From: Pedobacter sp. SL55 | GTDB lineage: Bacteria; Bacteroidota; Bacteroidia; Sphingobacteriales; Sphingobacteriaceae | DNA: 64,000 bases | Assembly (NCBI RefSeq): GCF_026625705.1 | Contig: NZ_CP113059.1 | Location: 1 to 64,000, forward strand | Reading direction: 5' to 3' | Shown here: in pieces, positions 1-14,000 of the stretch | Layout: every line of letters starts with the position of its first letter | How positions within the stretch are numbered: the first letter of the stretch is position 1 | Made by a program: the position numbers and the translations under genes | Notes under the pieces: model-generated | What the model was told of the DNA's origin: nothing | The model's database searches: none | Seen by the model: the letters and a program-made list of their open reading frames with translations, nothing else

Positions 1-19
1 TCTGCAAGGGGCCGTTTAA

Positions 20-132
<113 letters not shown>

Positions 133-163
133 ATATCTTTGTTATTATTCAGTGATAATAAAT

Positions 164-205
164 GACATATTATTGAAAGAAGTTAAGTTTCGAAGAGCAA
201 ACAAC
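164..205 (-). other. 23S processing stem, 3' arm
   Basis: On the transcribed strand this arm follows 23S. It is complementary, with small bulges, to 3192-3229, which precedes 23S. Matching blocks are GTTGTTTGCTCTTC, AACTTAACTTCTT and ATATGTC. Such paired flanks normally form the long precursor helix cut by RNase III. The pairing is read directly; cleavage is inferred from known rRNA maturation. Confidence 0.7.
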
Positions 206-212
206 GTCTGCT

Positions 213-3088
<2,876 letters not shown>

Positions 3089-3191
3089 TACTCATGCGCC
3101 TTTTGCGCCGCATGGTATGCTTTTTTGCTCTTGTCATGATGTCTCATCCCCGATTTGCATCGGGAGAGCACAAACACAACAGTCGCCTATT

Positions 3192-3229
3192 GTTGTTTGC
3201 TCTTCTTTTTTAACTTCTTCCAATATGTC
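3192..3229 (-). other. 23S processing stem, 5' arm
   Basis: This is the partner of the arm at 164-205. Transcribed from the minus strand, it reads GACATATTGGAAGAAGTT and then an A-rich tract and GAAGAGCAAACAAC, complementary to the sequence after 23S. Together they enclose 23S in a helix of about 35 bp with a few bulges. Confidence 0.7.
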
Positions 3230-3236
3230 AAAGAAC
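3221..3236 (-). promoter_or_regulatory. boxA-like antitermination element in the 16S-23S spacer
   Basis: On the minus strand this reads GTTCTTTGACATATTG, lying between tRNA-Ala and 23S. It resembles the boxA-type NusB/S10 binding sequence that keeps RNA polymerase processive in rRNA operons. It overlaps the 5' arm of the 23S processing stem, so the same bases may serve both roles. Identification rests on position and similarity only. Confidence 0.5.
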
Positions 3237-3322
3237 TTTCTCAAGGTGGAGCAAGGATTAATGAGCAAGGAATAAAGACCATGTCTTTTATCTTTGTTCT
3301 TTCATCTTTGTTCACCGAGTGG

Positions 3323-3399
<77 letters not shown>

Positions 3400-3410
3400 A
3401 AAACTATCCG

Positions 3411-3485
3411 TAGTCCCGTCCAGATTTGAACTGGAGACCCCTACATTATCAGTGTAGTGCTCTAACCAGGCTGAGCTACGGGACT
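3411..3485 (-). tRNA. tRNA-Ile (anticodon GAU)
   Basis: A 75-nt cloverleaf on the minus strand. Acceptor AGTCCCG pairs with CGGGACT, followed by discriminator A. The anticodon loop CTGATAA gives GAT, and the T arm contains AGTTCAAATCT. The bases after the discriminator are CGG, so CCA is not encoded here, unlike the neighbouring tRNA-Ala. It lies 14 bases upstream of tRNA-Ala in the operon. Confidence 0.97.
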
Positions 3486-3689
3486 ATTTGATCTTAGATT
3501 CTAGATTGACGATTTTAGATTTGTTCCGTTTCCTTCTTAAATCGTAACTCGTAATTCGTAAATCGTAATTAACAATCAATCTCGCCGCTAGCTAAGCTAG
3601 AATGGCTTCATCTTCTTGGTGTTTCTTTTTTCCTGTTTAGAGATATATCATCATTTACATCCTATACTATATCATATAGTATCATTTGG

Positions 3690-3699
3690 GCGCAGCGAG
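3690..3699 (-). other. 16S processing stem, 3' arm
   Basis: Plus-strand GCGCAGCGAG here is exactly complementary to CTCGCTGCGC at 5367-5376, on the other side of 16S. A second complementary pair (ATCATTTAC near 3649 with GTAAATGAT near 5381) extends the helix. This matches the precursor stem that brackets 16S in other bacteria. Confidence 0.55.
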
Positions 3700-3716
3700 T
3701 GGACAGTTCCACTCCA

Positions 3717-5240
<1,524 letters not shown>

Positions 5241-5366
5241 ATGTGAATTCGAACTCTGACTATCTATTAACTAAAATTGATTGTCTGTTCTTGATTTGTA
5301 TTGTCTGTAAGAACCGACCTAAAGAAAACAGTTCGGCTGTATGTACTTTACAGTAAACATTTTCGC

Positions 5367-5376
5367 CTCGCTGCGC
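5367..5376 (-). other. 16S processing stem, 5' arm
   Basis: CTCGCTGCGC on the plus strand, in the leader about 130 bases before 16S. It is complementary to 3690-3699. See the 3' arm for the extension of the helix. Confidence 0.55.
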
Positions 5377-5561
5377 TTTTGTAAATGATATCTCTTTAAT
5401 GAACTTATCGACCTTACCTCGCGGTGGTCTATATATCCTGCAATTCCCTACTTGTGTTTCAGCGGTCTTAATGTTCCGCATCTGTTTGGTAGCTCATTGT
5501 TTCAATCTTGTTTTGTTTAGCTGCGAACTCCGTTCGTCAGCTCCCGTTTCGTTTGGGACTG

Positions 5562-5592
5562 CAAAGGTAGGAAACTTTTTCTTCTTTCCAAA
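5562..5592 (-). promoter_or_regulatory. rRNA operon promoter proximal to 16S
   Basis: On the minus strand the -7 element TACCTTTG lies at 5569-5562 and TTG at 5591-5589, with 19 bp between. This is exactly the Bacteroidota primary-sigma consensus. Just downstream, 5521-5540 can form a hairpin (CGAAC/GTTCG). The leader from here to 16S is about 320 bases. Confidence 0.8.
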
Positions 5593-5689
5593 TAAAAAAT
5601 GAAATATTTTTTATCTGCTCTTCTTCATCTTACCAACCCCTCTCTTCTCCCTCTTTCAAAACCTCAACCTCTTCCTCCGAAGCGGAGTG

Positions 5690-5720
5690 CAAAGGTAGAA
5701 AAACTTTTCCCTTTTCCAAG
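5690..5720 (-). promoter_or_regulatory. rRNA operon promoter, middle
   Basis: The -7 element TACCTTTG (5697-5690) and TTG (5719-5717) are separated by 19 bp. It lies in a 36-base block (5668-5703) that is repeated exactly at 5773-5808. A palindrome CTCCGCTTCGGAG (5687-5675) falls at or just after the expected start site. Confidence 0.8.
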
Positions 5721-5794
5721 AAAAAAATAAAACTTTTTTCTTTCCCGTTTGTTAGTGCTTTTCATCCAGTCCCCTCTTCCTCCGAAGCGGAGTG

Positions 5795-5825
5795 CAAAGG
5801 TAGAAAAAAATTATCCCTGCGCAAT
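5795..5825 (-). promoter_or_regulatory. rRNA operon promoter distal to 16S
   Basis: The third copy of TACCTTTG (5802-5795) has TTG (5824-5822) 19 bp upstream. It shares the duplicated 36-base block and the CTCCGCTTCGGAG palindrome (5792-5780) with the middle promoter. The two -7 elements are 105 bp apart. Confidence 0.78.
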
Positions 5826-6454
5826 ACAAACAGCGCTTTTTATTCCAAATAGCTATATAAACTGCTGACAAACAAGAAGAAAAAAATCATACTGGCCCAC
5901 TGCTTAAGATAACCTTATATATATGGTAGGATAAGGGATGGCTTTTGAAGTACATATAAGAGCATCTATTGTGCTTTTTAAACCGCTAAGAAAACGGAGA
6001 AACGCAAAGGCGCAATGATGCCTGCACCAAATTGTTGCTGGAATATGGTCTGCCGCCTATTACCTACCCGAATATCCATGTATTCATCTTTGCAGGGTAG
6101 GTACTTAAATAGTTTTATGGGCAGCTTTCTGCTTCAATAAAGGCCAGGATGAAGGATAGATAGTAGATCACTGGAAAAAAGCTCCGCGGAACTTGGCGAG
6201 AACTTCAAAAGATTTGTGGTAGAGAGACAACGATTGGGAATATTTGCCAATGATATATATAAGCAACACGGTTATTATTTGGCCAAGCGCAGTGCCTTTG
6301 TAAAATAGACCCGATGGAAATGGATCCCGATTTTTCATCGGGAGGAATAAACAGCCCCGAAGCGAATTCGGGACAGGCGGGACTACAGAAGCATAGTAGC
6401 CGTGCATCTGATTTGCTAATTAACTGGCTATAGATGCAAAGAAGTAATTTGGTT
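5826..6454. other. Non-coding stretch between rRNA promoters and histidine kinase
   Basis: No gene can be supported here. It holds a short CGCAAAG-type repeat fragment (near 6003-6012) and small palindromes around 6325-6385 (CCCGATTTTTCATCGGG and CCCGAAGCGAATTCGGG). A short open stretch around 6030-6100 has a coding-like feel but no start or intact frame. Confidence 0.5.
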
Positions 6455-8818
6455 TCAACTGAAAACAATGGTAAAAGTAGTTCCCTCTCCTACTTTACTT
6501 TCTACTTCGATGCGATCTCCCATTGCTTCGATTTGATTTTTGGTAATAAATAGACCAAAACCACGGGCATCGCTATTGCCGTGAAAGGTTTGGTTTAGTC
6601 CGAATAGCTTATCTTTGTTTTTTGACAAATCTATACCTACACCATTATCTTTGATACGGAGGATGCTGCCACCACCGATAGACTCGCCAGTAATTTCTAT
6701 TACAGGTTTGCGTAGGGCATGGCTATAACGTAGGGCATTTGAAATTAGATTAAGGAGCACACTCTCTAAATAAGCCTTGTTAAAATATACAAAAATATCA
6801 GTTGGGACATTTATAATTAGCTGAGCTTTTTTACTCAAGATTTGCGTTTCTTGTACTTGTAAGGCATTGTTCACATATTCTGATAAATTTAAGGGTTCTT
6901 TTATCAAATTCATACTAGACTGAATGTTGACGATGTTGTTGAGGTTGTACAGGGTATCGTTAAGGCTTACTACTACTTTACGGAGTAACTTAATCATCTC
7001 GGTTCTCTCTTGTTCGGTTTCGGCATTGCTAATTAAGGAACTGATACCATCTATGTTACTTGCATGAGAACGTAAGTTATGAGAAACGATGTAAGAGAAG
7101 TTGAGCAACCGCTTGTTTTGCTCATTAACCAATTCGTAAGATTTATGTAGGGTTTCTTCGGCCTTTTTAACTTGGGTAATATCCATCATTATACCTCTAA
7201 GTTTTTCTGGCGCTTCAAGACTGGGTTCTACAGTTAAGCTGTCGCGAATCCAAACTATGGAGCCATCTTTGGCTATCATCCGATATTCGTACTCGTGGTG
7301 CTTCCTCAAAAAAAGTTCGTTATCTAAGTAGTTTATTACTCTTTCTTTATCCTCATGGTATAGTTTATTTAAGAAGAAACCTATTTCCGAACTCCACTCG
7401 TCTTGGGTATAACCTAAAATATCATATACTTTACGGCTAATAAACAAATTAGCAAAGTTTTCTTTAACCGATGCTTCCCAAACGATGCCTTCTATGGAGT
7501 TAATGAGCTCTTCTGCATATTTTTTAGCTTCTATAAGCTGCTCTTCGTAAGCAATTTGGGTGGTAATATCTTCTATTATAATAATGTGCTGGCTAGGTTT
7601 TTCTCCGTCTTGCCACAACGGACTGATAATGGCATTGGCCCATATTACCTGTTGGTCTTTATTAATGTAACGACGTACGGATGAAAACTGACGAATTTCG
7701 TTATTGCGTAAACGTTTAAAATTGTGCGCATCTAAAGCCAGGTCTTCTGTATGGATTAGTGATTTTATTTTTTTATTGGTTAGTTCTAACTCGGAATAGC
7801 CGAGCAGCTTACACAAAAATGCATTGGCCTCTAAAAACTCGCCAGTAATGGAATTGATACGGCCAATACCAATGGCCGCATTATCGAAAATGGTTTTATA
7901 CTTATTACCGGCAACAAGAAGCATATCTGTTTGCTTGTGTACTACATTAAACAATTGCGACTGCTTGTGCAGGAGTGTCCACAGGAGGTAACTCGAGAGG
8001 ATGGTAACCAGTAAGCCAAAAAGTATAAGCGAGCCCAGTTGATAATCTGCATAAATTGCCCTTGTATCGGTAAGATAGATTTTCCAATCTCCTTCTTCTA
8101 CAATTTTAGTTTGATAGGTGTTTTTGGAATAATTATTTTGTTCTGCAATAAAAAACTCTTCCTGGTTGGTAAGTGGATTAATTTTAGAGAATTGAAAACG
8201 ATAGTGGCTATTGCTCTCGTTTTCTATACCTGCAGTTTTAAGCAATTGGTTTAACTTGATAACTACAGCAGAAAAGCCCCAAAATTTGTTATTTATAAAT
8301 AACGGTAGGCGTCCTATCACGCCTTTTCCGCCTTGCACCAACACCACTGGTCCCTGAAAATACATTTTACGGAGTTTTATAGCTTTTCTTGCCTCGATAG
8401 CGTTAAAGACATTAAGCTTAAAAAGATCTAAACCTACCGCAGCCTCGTTTCCTTTTAAGGGATACATATATTTAATGATACCATTTGGCACCAACTGCAC
8501 GCCCTGTAAAGACGGGTTTGCCTTCATGATTTTGGCTGCCACCTTTTCGAAATTACGTGGCTTGCCATCTTGATCTAAGGTTAAAGCTATAGTTAAGGCT
8601 ATATTTTGGCTATTCTTTAGCAACTGATCTAAGCGTTGCTCTACATTTTCTAGTACCGCACTTAAGTCTCTCTCCCTATTTTCTTTAATTATTTGATAAC
8701 GTTGCTGTGCTATTAATGAGATAATGCCAATTAAAGTAAGCAGAAATATAAGTGTAGTAAGCTTTGGGTTTAATATAAACCAATTTGATTTGATAGGTTG
8801 CTTAAAGCTCGTAGGCAT
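6455..8818 (-). CDS. Membrane sensor histidine kinase (CHASE-PAS-PAS-HisKA-HATPase)
   Basis: A 787-residue hybrid-less sensor kinase. Transmembrane segments at about 21-38 and 261-283 bracket a periplasmic CHASE-like domain, which in other kinases senses small ligands. Two PAS domains follow (about 300-425 and 435-560). The phosphoacceptor is His580 in SYIVSHNLRSH. The ATPase domain has N box NLISNALRYS, G1 DNGVGID and GFGLFITK, ending at the C terminus with no receiver domain. No response regulator lies next to it, so its partner is elsewhere and its signal is unknown. It is divergent from the ECF sigma gene at 9117. On its strand TAAGTTTG at 8857-8850 matches the -7 consensus. It starts at ATG 8818. 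Confidence 0.9.
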   Translation of the reverse strand: MPTSFKQPIKSNWFILNPKLTTLIFLLTLIGIISLIAQQRYQIIKENRERDLSAVLENVEQRLDQLLKNSQNIALTIALTLDQDGKPRNFEKVAAKIMKANPSLQGVQLVPNGIIKYMYPLKGNEAAVGLDLFKLNVFNAIEARKAIKLRKMYFQGPVVLVQGGKGVIGRLPLFINNKFWGFSAVVIKLNQLLKTAGIENESNSHYRFQFSKINPLTNQEEFFIAEQNNYSKNTYQTKIVEEGDWKIYLTDTRAIYADYQLGSLILFGLLVTILSSYLLWTLLHKQSQLFNVVHKQTDMLLVAGNKYKTIFDNAAIGIGRINSITGEFLEANAFLCKLLGYSELELTNKKIKSLIHTEDLALDAHNFKRLRNNEIRQFSSVRRYINKDQQVIWANAIISPLWQDGEKPSQHIIIIEDITTQIAYEEQLIEAKKYAEELINSIEGIVWEASVKENFANLFISRKVYDILGYTQDEWSSEIGFFLNKLYHEDKERVINYLDNELFLRKHHEYEYRMIAKDGSIVWIRDSLTVEPSLEAPEKLRGIMMDITQVKKAEETLHKSYELVNEQNKRLLNFSYIVSHNLRSHASNIDGISSLISNAETEQERTEMIKLLRKVVVSLNDTLYNLNNIVNIQSSMNLIKEPLNLSEYVNNALQVQETQILSKKAQLIINVPTDIFVYFNKAYLESVLLNLISNALRYSHALRKPVIEITGESIGGGSILRIKDNGVGIDLSKNKDKLFGLNQTFHGNSDARGFGLFITKNQIEAMGDRIEVESKVGEGTTFTIVFS

Positions 8819-9116
8819 TGCTATAGTAGAAGTTTGGGTTTAGTTAAGGCAAACTTAATCTTTATCTGTCAGAATAAATTGATGTTAACCATCGAAAGTA
8901 AACGCCAATAATTTTTACTGCAAAATAAGATTAAGAAATGATTAATGGAAAGAAAGAAAATTATTTTGTGAAATAAATTAAAAATATGGGCTAGCCATTT
9001 TAACCTATTAATGCAACTTTTATGTTAACTTTGAACTATACAACCACATTAACTAACTCTTCAAACTATTTTTAAACTACTTGGATAGCTTATCTATCCA
9101 TAATTTTTTTTGCCGA

Positions 9117-9683
9117 ATGTCATCGTACAGCTCGTTTTCGGACGTAGAACTTGCAGCGTTATTAAAAACAAACGACTCTGCTGCTTACACTGTAATCTAC
9201 AATAGGTATTTTCATACCTTATATGTACATGCTTTTCAAAAACTGAATGATAGACAAGAGGCTCAAGATGTGGTACATGAGCTTTTCGCTCAGTTATGGG
9301 CCAAGCGCAAGGAGATCAATGTGCATTCTAATTTAGTTGGCTACTTGTATTCTGCAATAAGAAACAAAATACTAGATCATATCTCTCGGAAGCAAGTTAG
9401 GGACAAGTACATTAACTCTCTACAGTTTTTTTTAGAGAGCAACTACAATCTTACTGATCATAGAATTAGAGAAAAACAACTTAGTGAACTGATTGATAAG
9501 GGCATTGCCGATTTACCAGAAAAAATGCGTGAAATTTTTGAGCTCAGCAGAAAAAACTCACTAAGCCATAAACAAATTGCTGCTCAGCTTAACCTCTCAG
9601 AACAAACGGTTAAAAAACAGGTTAATAATGCTTTAAGAATACTTAGAACTAAGTTGGGAACGATGCTTTTCTTATCGCTTTAA
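9117..9683 (+). CDS. ECF RNA polymerase sigma-70 factor (FecI-like)
   Basis: A 188-residue alternative sigma factor that should direct RNA polymerase to the SusC/SusD locus downstream. Region 2 is seen in AQDVVHELFAQLWAKR and region 4 in LPEKMREIFELS followed by the HTH KQIAAQLNLSEQTVKKQV. I chose ATG 9117 (MSSYSSFSD); the frame is open upstream to a TTG at 9081, but homologs normally begin just before the SDVELAALL motif. TAACTTTG at 9026-9033 fits the -7 consensus, without a clear -33. The FecR-like gene at 9766 is its expected anti-sigma. Together they match the trans-envelope cascade in which an outer-membrane transporter signals through FecR. Confidence 0.9.
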   Translation: MSSYSSFSDVELAALLKTNDSAAYTVIYNRYFHTLYVHAFQKLNDRQEAQDVVHELFAQLWAKRKEINVHSNLVGYLYSAIRNKILDHISRKQVRDKYINSLQFFLESNYNLTDHRIREKQLSELIDKGIADLPEKMREIFELSRKNSLSHKQIAAQLNLSEQTVKKQVNNALRILRTKLGTMLFLSL

Positions 9684-9765
9684 TTTTTTTTATTTTTTTT
9701 CTACCCCCAAGCTTAACGTTGCTCGTCTTTTATTTGTATGAGGATAAACATATCCTTATTTATTT

Positions 9766-10896
9766 ATGAAAAGAACTGAAGCAGAAGAGTTATTAAATAA
9801 GTATGCAAACGGCAATTGTACCGAAGAGGAATTGGCTATTTTACATACTTGGTATTTAGAACAAGAAAAGAATATACCTCAAATTTCGGCAGAAGAGGTA
9901 GAAATGGCCAAGCAAAAGGTTTGGGCAGGTCTTGCAATACATGAAGCTGCTGTTTCTAAAACAGTTAAACTATTTTCTACCAAAATAGTTAAACGCATTG
10001 CTGCAGCGGCAGTTGTGGTGCTCTCGCTTTATTTAGGATATTACACCATCCAAAAAAACCAATTGAATTTAGGCGATAAACTAACAAAGCAAGAGCAGAT
10101 TTTACCAGGAGGAAACAAAGCTGTTCTTACCTTAGCAGATGGCAGTACAATTGATTTAAGCAATGTTAAAAAAGGCTTACTTAGCCATAGTAATGGCGCC
10201 AACATTGTAAAAACTGCAGACGGTAAGCTTGTTTACAACACTGATAAAGGGAAAACAAAAGCTGTAGCTTGGAACACATTGAGCATTCCTGCGGGCGGTT
10301 GTTACAATGTAACCTTAAGTGATGGCACGGTAGTATGGCTTAATGCAAAATCTAGTTTAAAATATCCAACTGAATTTACGGGTAAAGAACGCATAGTTGA
10401 GCTTGATGGCGAAGGTTATTTTGAAGTAGCACACAATAGTAAAAAACCATTTAAGGTAGTTACCCAGCACCAAACCGTGGAGGTTTTAGGTACCCATTTT
10501 AACATCAACGCTTACCAAGACGAGCAGAGTACAACGACTACTTTATTGGAGGGTAGTGTAAGAATTAACGCATCGGGAGCACAGAAATTGTTAATACCTA
10601 ACCAGCAGGCCAAATTGAGCGCAGGCAAAATGACGATTACCTCTTACAATACCGATAATGCCATAGATTGGGTAAGCAACGATTTCATTTTTGACAATGA
10701 GAGCTTAAGCAGTATCATGCGGAAAATATCAAGATGGTACAATGTTGAAGTTTCGTACCCTGCCAACCTGAGCAATATTGAGTTTACAGGATCTATTTCC
10801 CGCAGCAAGAACATCACACAAGTGTTAAAAATAATGGAATTAACCGGAATGGTAAACTTTAAAGTAGAAGGAAGGAGGATTACTGTGATACCATAA
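9766..10896 (+). CDS. FecR-family anti-sigma factor
   Basis: A 376-residue inner-membrane protein that should hold the preceding sigma factor inactive until the SusC-type transporter signals. A cytoplasmic N-terminal region (about 1-75) precedes a membrane segment near 77-93. The periplasmic FecR domain follows, with the hallmark LSDGTVVWLNAKSSLKYP and GEGYFEVAH near 190-230. The C terminus (FDNESLSSIMRKISRWYNVEV) is the DUF4974 domain, which resembles the STN fold. It starts at ATG 9766, 82 bases after the sigma gene. The order sigma, FecR, SusC is standard in Bacteroidota. Confidence 0.93.
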   Translation: MKRTEAEELLNKYANGNCTEEELAILHTWYLEQEKNIPQISAEEVEMAKQKVWAGLAIHEAAVSKTVKLFSTKIVKRIAAAAVVVLSLYLGYYTIQKNQLNLGDKLTKQEQILPGGNKAVLTLADGSTIDLSNVKKGLLSHSNGANIVKTADGKLVYNTDKGKTKAVAWNTLSIPAGGCYNVTLSDGTVVWLNAKSSLKYPTEFTGKERIVELDGEGYFEVAHNSKKPFKVVTQHQTVEVLGTHFNINAYQDEQSTTTTLLEGSVRINASGAQKLLIPNQQAKLSAGKMTITSYNTDNAIDWVSNDFIFDNESLSSIMRKISRWYNVEVSYPANLSNIEFTGSISRSKNITQVLKIMELTGMVNFKVEGRRITVIP

Positions 10897-11020
10897 TTAC
10901 AACTGTACGCAGTAGCCAAAAAAAATCCAGAGGTGGTTGCAACACCCCTGGACTAATACTTAGGCTATGCTTGAAAATTTTGACTTAACTAACTAACAAC
11001 ACCTAAACACAAACAAATGT

Positions 11021-14000
11021 ATGAATTTTCACATGACATTTAAAAACGGTCGTGATGGCCGTTTATATGCCAGAATTCTGTTAAAATTGAAACTGACCTT
11101 AATCATCTTAACAACGGTAATTCTACAGAGCAGTGCCGCCAGCTTTGCACAAATTACCATCAATGAGAAATCTGCCTCATTCGAGAGCATTCTACAAAAA
11201 ATTAGAAAACAGAGCGGTTACGATTTCTTTTACAGCAACACAATGTTGAAAAACACGAAACCAGTGTCTATCAATGTTAAAAATGCCACGGTAGAAGAGG
11301 TTTTGCGAATTACTTTTAAAGACCAGCCACTAGCCTATACTATTGATCAAAAAGCTATAGTTCTGCGCTATAATATGGAACCGGAACGCGTTTTTATCTT
11401 GCAAAAGACCATTACCGGCAAAGTAGTGGATGAGAGAAATGGGGCAATTCCGGGTGCTTCTGTACGAATAAAAGGTGTGCCAACCGCTCCTATAGCTATT
11501 ACCGACGCTAACGGTAATTTTATGATTTCGGCTACTGAAGAGCAAACACTCATTGTAAGTTATATTGGCTATGAAACACAGGAAGTTGTGATAGCTGGAA
11601 AGAAACTACCGCTTACGGTTAAGCTTAAGGAGAAGGAAATGATGATGAAAGACATTGTAATTACGGGTACTGGAATTAACCGCAATAAAGACAGTTTTAC
11701 GGGCACAACCGCCACCTTTACTGGCGATGAGCTAAAAGCGGTAAGTAATAACAATGTTGTACAGGCGCTAAGAACTATGGATCCTTCGTTTCTACTTATA
11801 GAGAATAACTTAGCTGGTTCTAACCCTAATGTGATGCCAGTAATTGAGGTGCGTGGAAAAAGTAGCATTCCTAGTGAAACGCTAAGAGACCAATTTGGTA
11901 ACGACCCTAACCAACCTTTGTTTGTGCTTGACGGATTTCCAACTACATTACAAACCATTGTAGATTTAGATATGAACAGGGTAGCATCTGTAACTTTATT
12001 AAAAGATGCTGCTTCTACAGCTTTATATGGTTCGCAGGCTTCTAATGGCGTAGTGGTTATAGAAACCATTAAACCTAAACCTGGCGAACTAAGATTTACC
12101 TACACGCAAGACTTTAGGGTTGAGCTGCCAGACTTGAGTGGCTATAATATGATGAATGCGGCTGAAAAGTTGGAGTTTGAACGTTTGTCTGGCAGATATG
12201 TAGGTACAGAAGCAAACCCAAACTTAGTAGTTGATCTAGATAATTTATACGCAAGCCATTTGGCAGCAGTTAAAAGGGGTGTGGATAGCTACTGGCTAAG
12301 CGAACCGCTACAAACTGGCTATTCAACCAACTCATCTATCAATGCGTCTGGAGGCGACAACTCTTTTACCTACAACGTTGGCATGAACTACAGGACAGGT
12401 AAGGGGGCAATGATTGGCTCTGGAAGGGACAGCTATAGCGGAAGCATCAATTTAACCTACCGTAAAAATGCCTTAAATATTAATAACATTACTTATATCC
12501 GTGGTAATAAAACCTCTGAGTCTAACTATGGGTCCTTTTCCAATTTTGTGAATGCCAATCCATATTTTGAAAAAAATTACGAAAACCGTTATCTGGAAGT
12601 AAGCAAGCAATCTAATTCAACTGGAACTACACTCTACGTAGTGAACCCACTTTACGATGCTATGCAAGCGCAATATAACAACTCTAAAAATATTGAAGTA
12701 CAGAATAACTTGAACGCTAATTACGATGTTAGCAAAGCTTTTAGATTAAACGCTGCGTTACAAATTACCAAGGGAACTACAACAGCGAAAGCCTACCAAT
12801 CGCCAGAAATGAGTGCTTTTTTAGATGTACCAGTACTTAGAAAAGGAAAATATACGGATAATAGAACCGAAAATTTTTCGTACCAAGGCAATGTGATGCT
12901 TACATTCTACAAAACCATAAACAAGCATAATGTTACTGCAAACTGGCGTAATAGCATTGAAGAAAGAAGCAGTAGTGCTTACCGCACCATAGCCGAGGGG
13001 TTTCCGGAAGGAAGTTTAGGCAACCCACGCTTTGCTTACGCTTACCTTTTAAACGGAGCACCTACAGCCTCAAGTGGCGTGTTTCGTTCTTTAAACTCTG
13101 CACTTTCTGCTAACTATTCTTTTGACAACAAGTATTTGTTAGATTTTGTATATCGTATCGACGGATCAACCGCCTATGGTAGCAACAATCAGTTCTCGCC
13201 ATATTATTCATTTGGTTTAGGATGGAACTTACACAACGAAAATTTCATCAAGAACAAAAGCTGGATTAATTCGCTTAGACTAACCGGAAATATAGGCGTA
13301 ACAGGGAACCAAAACTTTGCAAATATAAGCTCGGTTTCTATGTACGGCTATAATAGCAACACTAGTTATAATTTATTTGGGCAAGGTGTTAGCCTAGATA
13401 TGTTGGGCAATCCAAATTTGGCACCGCAAAAAACACAGCAAATTAGTACGTCGCTAGATTTTAACTTGTTTAAAGGCAGGCTTGTAGGCTACATCAATGC
13501 TTACGAAAAGAGAACTAATCCGCTTATTGTGCCTGTAGACCTACCCTCTTCCACTGGTGTGTTTAAATATCCTTACAATATTGGTAGCTTAACCTACCAT
13601 GGTATGGAAACCAAACTTACCTTTTTCCCAATTTACAATTTAGCGCAAGGTATTACCTGGAATATAGGACTTACCGCATCTAGTTTTAAAAGCAGGTATG
13701 CCGGGTTTGGAAACGTTTTGAATACCCTAAACAAGCAGCAAGAAACCAACAGAACTTTGATAAGATATGTTGACGGAAATAGTGCCGAAGCAATTTGGGC
13801 CATCCAATCGTTAGGTATAGACCCCGCCACCGGACGTGAGGTTTTCTTAACCCGCGATGGTCAATACAGTTTCGATTATAGCACTGCAAACATTGCTAAC
13901 GTAGGCAATACGGTTCCTTTTGCAGAAGGTGTGCTATCTACAGGTTTAAGGTACAAGGGTTTTAGTTTTGCCGTGGCGTTTCGTTACAAACTAGGAGGAG

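Noticed and set aside
6030..6110. Possible remnant of a coding gene (LLEYGLPPITYPNI-like translation)
   Set aside because: No start, no intact frame and no motif that I can assign.
9081..9116. TTG start for the ECF sigma at 9081
   Set aside because: A normal ATG follows at 9117 directly before the conserved region; TTG starts are rare.
11569..12069. A 166-codon open frame antisense to the SusC-like gene
   Set aside because: It mirrors conserved plug-domain codons; composition is Ser/Ile-rich as expected for a shadow frame.
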